64,000 nucleotides of DNA, taken from Bacteroidales bacterium UBA4293. Lineage in GTDB: Bacteria > Bacteroidota > Bacteroidia > Bacteroidales > Bacteroidaceae. The stretch is taken from NCBI GenBank assembly GCA_002395835.1, contig DGVD01000012.1:62001-126000 (forward strand), given 5' to 3'. The notes beneath the pieces were generated by a model. That model saw only the letters and a program-made list of their open reading frames with translations, had not been told where the DNA came from and searched no databases. Position numbers and translations under genes: made by a program. This document shows, piece by piece, positions 61,235 to 64,000 of the stretch; the first letter of the stretch is position 1, and the number at the start of each line of letters is the position of its first letter.

Positions 61235-63250
61235 TTATTCGTTTGATGGTTCTTCTTTTTCCTCAGAATCTACGGCATTTTTGTCGCATAGTTCTTTTGT
61301 TTCAGTAGTATCTTCCTTATCTTCTAATCGTGGGTTTTCAGTCTTGTCCAAGATTTCATCGGAACGTGATGCCCATGGGCGTTTGCCGAAAATCCTTTCT
61401 ACGTCTTCAGCGAAGATTACTTCTCGTTCAATCAGCAACTGTGCAAGAGCTGCATGTCCTTCTTTATGCTCGGACAGGATGCTTTTAGCTCTTTCATATT
61501 GCTCTGCAATCATTTTCTTCACTTCTTCATCTATCAGCTGAGCTGTTGCTTCACTGTAAGGTTTGCTGAATGAATACTCTTCATTGTTATAATAGCAGAG
61601 GTTATAGAGTTTTTCACTCATACCTGCATAGGCTATCATTCCATAAGCTTGCTTGGTTACACGCTCCAAGTCATTCATGGCACCAGTGGAGATGTGCTGA
61701 ATGAATAGTTCCTCTGCAGCACGACCACCTAAAGTGGCACACATCTCATCAAGCATTTGTTCTTTTGTGGTTATCTGACGCTCTTCTGGCATATACCATG
61801 CTGCACCTAATGCTCTTCCTCGAGGTACAATTGTAACTTTTACCAATGGATTAGCATGCTCGCAGAACCAGGAGATAGTAGCATGTCCAGCTTCATGTAT
61901 AGCAATGGATTTCTTTTCTTCTACCGTAAGAATCTTAGTCTTTTTCTCAAGACCACCGATGATTCGGTCCACAGCATCCAGAAAATCTTGCCTTCCAACA
62001 TAAGACTTGCTATGTCTTGCAGCAATCAAGGCAGCTTCGTTGCATACGTTGGCTATGTCAGCTCCGGAAAAACCTGGGGTTTGACGAGCTAATAAGTCTA
62101 CATCTACCGTGTTGTCCAGACGTATAGGACGAAGATGAACATTGAAAATCTCTTTTCGCTCGTTCAAATCTGGCAGGTCTACATGGATTTGACGGTCAAA
62201 ACGACCAGCACGTAGTAAGGCCTTGTCAAGGATGTCTACACGGTTCGTTGCAGCCATGATGATGACTCCACTGTTGGTTCCAAAACCATCCATCTCGGTT
62301 AGCAGTTGGTTCAGGGTGCTCTCTCGTTCGTCATTGCCTCCCATAGCAGAGTTCTTACTACGTGCACGACCAATTGCATCGATTTCATCGATGAAAATGA
62401 TACATGGAGCCTTTTCTTTTGCTTGTCTGAAAAGGTCACGTACTCTAGATGCACCTACACCTACGAACATCTCCACAAAATCAGAACCTGACAGGGAGAA
62501 GAAAGGAACATCGGCTTCACCGGCTACAGCTTTTGCCAGGAGTGTCTTACCCGTTCCCGGAGGGCCCACTAAAAGTGCACCTTTAGGAATCTTACCACCC
62601 AGTTTAGTATATTTGTCGGGTTTCTTAAGGAAGTCTACGATCTCTTGAACCTCTTCCTTCGCTCCTTCCTGACCAGCTACATCTTTAAAAGTTACACGAG
62701 TCTTTTCATCCTTTTCTACCAATCTGGCTTTGGAACGGCCCACATTGAAGATGCCAGAACCACCTCCTACGCCTCCTCCCATTCTTCTAAACATGAAAGA
62801 GATAAGGAAGAAGAACAGCAGAAGAGGTACAATGTTGAATAAAATGGATGTAAGAATTCCACTCGCCCTTTCAAAACTAACTTCACCTTTGAAATTACCA
62901 GCTTCGGTCTGTTTTTCCAGGAACTCGTCCAATTTATCCATTGACCCGTATTGAACGGTAATGTAGGGCTGAAGGCCAGTGGTTTTTGCGTCACTCTTGA
63001 AAACATCACGAATGTGTTCCGTGGTGACATACATTTTCAGTGAACCTTCGTCCTTGTTTGCTACAATCTTGTTGGCATAGCCTTTCTCTACATATTCCTT
63101 AAATTCAGTATATGTAGCACTTTTGCTGGCACTGTCATCTGAAGATGAGAACCATGCTACACCAAGAACTATTAATAGAATAACATATAGCCAAGTTAAG
63201 TTAAAACGAGGCATGCCGTTCTTTTCTTTGTCTTTGTTGTTTTCTTCCAT
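61235..63250 (-). CDS. ftsH: ATP-dependent zinc metalloprotease FtsH
   Basis: A membrane AAA+ protease that removes damaged or regulatory proteins. The 671 residues have two membrane helices (about 17-35 and 132-152), the AAA+ domain with GPPGTGKTLLAKAVAGEA, IIFIDEIDAIGRAR and the arginine-finger region LLRAGRFDRQ, and the protease domain with the zinc motif HEAGHATISW. The C-terminal tail is acidic and less conserved. It begins 1 base after rsfS. Confidence 0.97.
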   Translation of the reverse strand: MEENNKDKEKNGMPRFNLTWLYVILLIVLGVAWFSSSDDSASKSATYTEFKEYVEKGYANKIVANKDEGSLKMYVTTEHIRDVFKSDAKTTGLQPYITVQYGSMDKLDEFLEKQTEAGNFKGEVSFERASGILTSILFNIVPLLLFFFLISFMFRRMGGGVGGGSGIFNVGRSKARLVEKDEKTRVTFKDVAGQEGAKEEVQEIVDFLKKPDKYTKLGGKIPKGALLVGPPGTGKTLLAKAVAGEADVPFFSLSGSDFVEMFVGVGASRVRDLFRQAKEKAPCIIFIDEIDAIGRARSKNSAMGGNDERESTLNQLLTEMDGFGTNSGVIIMAATNRVDILDKALLRAGRFDRQIHVDLPDLNERKEIFNVHLRPIRLDNTVDVDLLARQTPGFSGADIANVCNEAALIAARHSKSYVGRQDFLDAVDRIIGGLEKKTKILTVEEKKSIAIHEAGHATISWFCEHANPLVKVTIVPRGRALGAAWYMPEERQITTKEQMLDEMCATLGGRAAEELFIQHISTGAMNDLERVTKQAYGMIAYAGMSEKLYNLCYYNNEEYSFSKPYSEATAQLIDEEVKKMIAEQYERAKSILSEHKEGHAALAQLLIEREVIFAEDVERIFGKRPWASRSDEILDKTENPRLEDKEDTTETKELCDKNAVDSEEKEEPSNE

Positions 63251-63251
63251 A

Positions 63252-63611
63252 TTAATCCAAGTTAGGGATAGTAATTAGTTTCGCATCTGCCCATAAATTC
63301 TCCAGCTGGTAAAAAGCTCTGTATTCTGGTAGGAAAACATGAGCCACCACATCTACATAATCCATGGCTACCCAGGATGCATTTCTATATCCGTCCAGTC
63401 CCACAGGGCGTTCATGTAAATCTCTGTCAGTGACTTCTGCTATGGACCTGACTATGGCCTCTAGCTGTGTAGGGGAGTTTCCTTGGCAGATGACAAGATA
63501 ATCACAGATCGCATCGTCGACTTCTGTTAAATCGGCAACTACAATTTCCGTGCCTTTTTTCTCTTGAATCCCTTCTATTATTTTGTTTACTAAATCTTTG
63601 GTTTGAGTCAT
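63252..63611 (-). CDS. rsfS: Ribosomal silencing factor RsfS
   Basis: Binds ribosomal protein L14 and keeps subunits apart under low-nutrient conditions. The 119 residues carry IVVADLTEVDDAICDYLVICQGNS, QLEAIVRSIAEV, ERPVGLDGYRNASWVAMDYVDVVAHVF and FYQLENLWADA, a full RsfS (Iojap) domain. A TATCTTTG box on the minus strand at 63644-63637 lies 25 bases upstream. It heads rsfS-ftsH-cdsA. Confidence 0.96.
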   Translation of the reverse strand: MTQTKDLVNKIIEGIQEKKGTEIVVADLTEVDDAICDYLVICQGNSPTQLEAIVRSIAEVTDRDLHERPVGLDGYRNASWVAMDYVDVVAHVFLPEYRAFYQLENLWADAKLITIPNLD

Positions 63612-63757
63612 TCTTTATTTTGGGTACATATTTTTGCAAAGATACTTTGTTTTTCTTATTATGCTGGCATATTTTCTTAGCTTTTCATTATTTTTTAGAT
63701 TTAAAGCGGCCGAAATCTTGAAAATAGCAGGATGAAAGAAAAAAAAGTCCAGAAAGT

Positions 63758-63788
63758 TTTGTCGGTTTTCAAAAAAGCCTTAACTTTG
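63758..63788 (+). promoter_or_regulatory. Promoter of tRNA-Gln
   Basis: TTTG (63758-63761), a 19-base spacer, then TAACTTTG (63781-63788), 31 bases before the tRNA. Confidence 0.8.
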
Positions 63789-63819
63789 CATCGCTTTTAG
63801 AAAGAAAGCATAAGGACAT

Positions 63820-63890
63820 TGGGATATGGTGTAATGGTAACACTACAGATTCTGGTCCTGTCATTCCAGGTTCGAATCCTGGTATCCCAA
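63820..63890 (+). tRNA. tRNA-Gln (anticodon CTG)
   Basis: Cloverleaf: acceptor TGGGATA / TATCCCA (with the U1-A72 pair usual for tRNA-Gln), D arm GTGT / ACAC, anticodon arm ACAGA-TTCTGGT-CCTGT with CTG at the anticodon, T arm CCAGG-TTCGAAT-CCTGG, discriminator A at 63890. CCA is not encoded. The lowest anticodon-stem pair (31-39) is A-C, a mismatch. Confidence 0.95.
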
Positions 63891-63893
63891 CAG

Positions 63894-63921
63894 AGAGTCT
63901 CCATCGAGACTCTTTTTTTTT
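63894..63921 (+). terminator. Terminator of tRNA-Gln
   Basis: AGAGTCTC (63894-63901) pairs with GAGACTCT (63906-63913) around CATC, followed by eight Ts. Confidence 0.85.
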
Positions 63922-63937
63922 ACCAAATTGAAACCGC

Positions 63938-63970
63938 AAAAAAGGAGAGGTCTGACCCTCTCCTTTTTTT
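63938..63970. terminator. Second hairpin terminator, probably for a minus-strand gene
   Basis: AAAAAAGGAGAGG (63938-63950) pairs perfectly with CCTCTCCTTTTTT (63957-63969) around TCTGAC. On the minus strand it would follow the stop codon at 63977-63975. Confidence 0.75.
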
Positions 63971-63974
63971 ATTA

Positions 63975-64000
63975 TTACTGTTCTTGCTGGTTTCTGATTT
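63975..64000 (-). CDS. Possible 3' end of a minus-strand gene
   Basis: One minus-strand frame reads IRNQQEQ then TAA at 63977-63975, directly before a strong hairpin. This looks like the last codons of a gene entering from beyond the window. Only about eight codons are visible, so nothing can be said of its product and the frame choice is uncertain. Confidence 0.3.

Noticed and set aside
62223..62648. 141-codon plus-strand open frame
   Set aside because: It is antisense to the conserved AAA+ domain of ftsH.

Overview
This 64 kb window reads as the chromosome of a member of the Bacteroidota, most likely order Bacteroidales (Bacteroides/Phocaeicola-like). The main signs are many Bacteroidota-type promoters (a TAnnTTTG box, often with TTTG or TTG about 19-21 bases upstream), general lack of Shine-Dalgarno sequences, a GldH lipoprotein, a biotin ligase lacking the HTH, BACON-like domains, a large outer-membrane beta-barrel protein with a carboxypeptidase-like plug, and several Bacteroidota-only families (DUF3822, DUF4834, DUF5683). 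The region is almost entirely core chromosome, densely packed. I saw no insertion sequence, prophage, CRISPR array or rRNA operon, and no gene-free stretch reaches 300 bases.

Layout: 1-5504 (+) is the rod-shape/elongasome operon mreB(partial)-mreC-mreD-mrdA-rodA. 5501-9568 (-) is metF-holB-ricT-gldH. 9687-17791 is a small glycan block: yhcH-nagA (-), a GH109-type enzyme (+), and a secreted GH2 beta-galactosidase with a sugar kinase fused to a CBM9-like domain (-). 17958-20398 (+) holds a nucleoside kinase and a glycerophosphodiesterase; 20617-22070 (-) holds proC with a beta-barrel gene; then tRNA-Lys(TTT). 22385-24108 (-) is tdk plus an AI-2E-type permease. 24237-32257 (+) holds rsmI, a coiled-coil lipoprotein, an M64 peptidase lipoprotein, hflX, a class I fumarase, frr and rsgA. 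32291-34181 (-) is yraN-birA-pyrH; 34254-34921 (+) is a small ribbon-helix-helix-like protein and tadA; 34932-36636 (-) is psd-pssA-DUF4834.

36814-41290 (+) holds dnaE, thioredoxin and an acidic small protein; 41332-42387 (-) aroB; 42527-45541 (+) an outer-membrane barrel protein; 45702-47720 (-) a pseudopilin-like protein, DUF3822 and rsmD; 47819-49231 (+) an SF1 helicase; 49271-51892 (-) alaS; 52025-52372 (+) a MerR regulator. 52380-58303 (-) is a tight five-gene operon parA-parB-DUF5683-mltD-rel. 58508-60420 (+) is surE-lpxB; 60397-63611 (-) is rsfS-ftsH-cdsA; then tRNA-Gln(CTG) and probably the last codons of a minus-strand gene.

The themes are cell-envelope building (shape, peptidoglycan turnover, phospholipid and lipid A synthesis), ribosome and tRNA maintenance, DNA replication and segregation, and a compact hexosamine/galactoside use module. 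The most unusual items are the kinase-CBM9 fusion with its neighbouring glycosidases, the pseudopilin-like/actin-fold pair beside rsmD, the near-leaderless ribbon-helix-helix gene, and the operon linking chromosome segregation, peptidoglycan cleavage and the stringent response.
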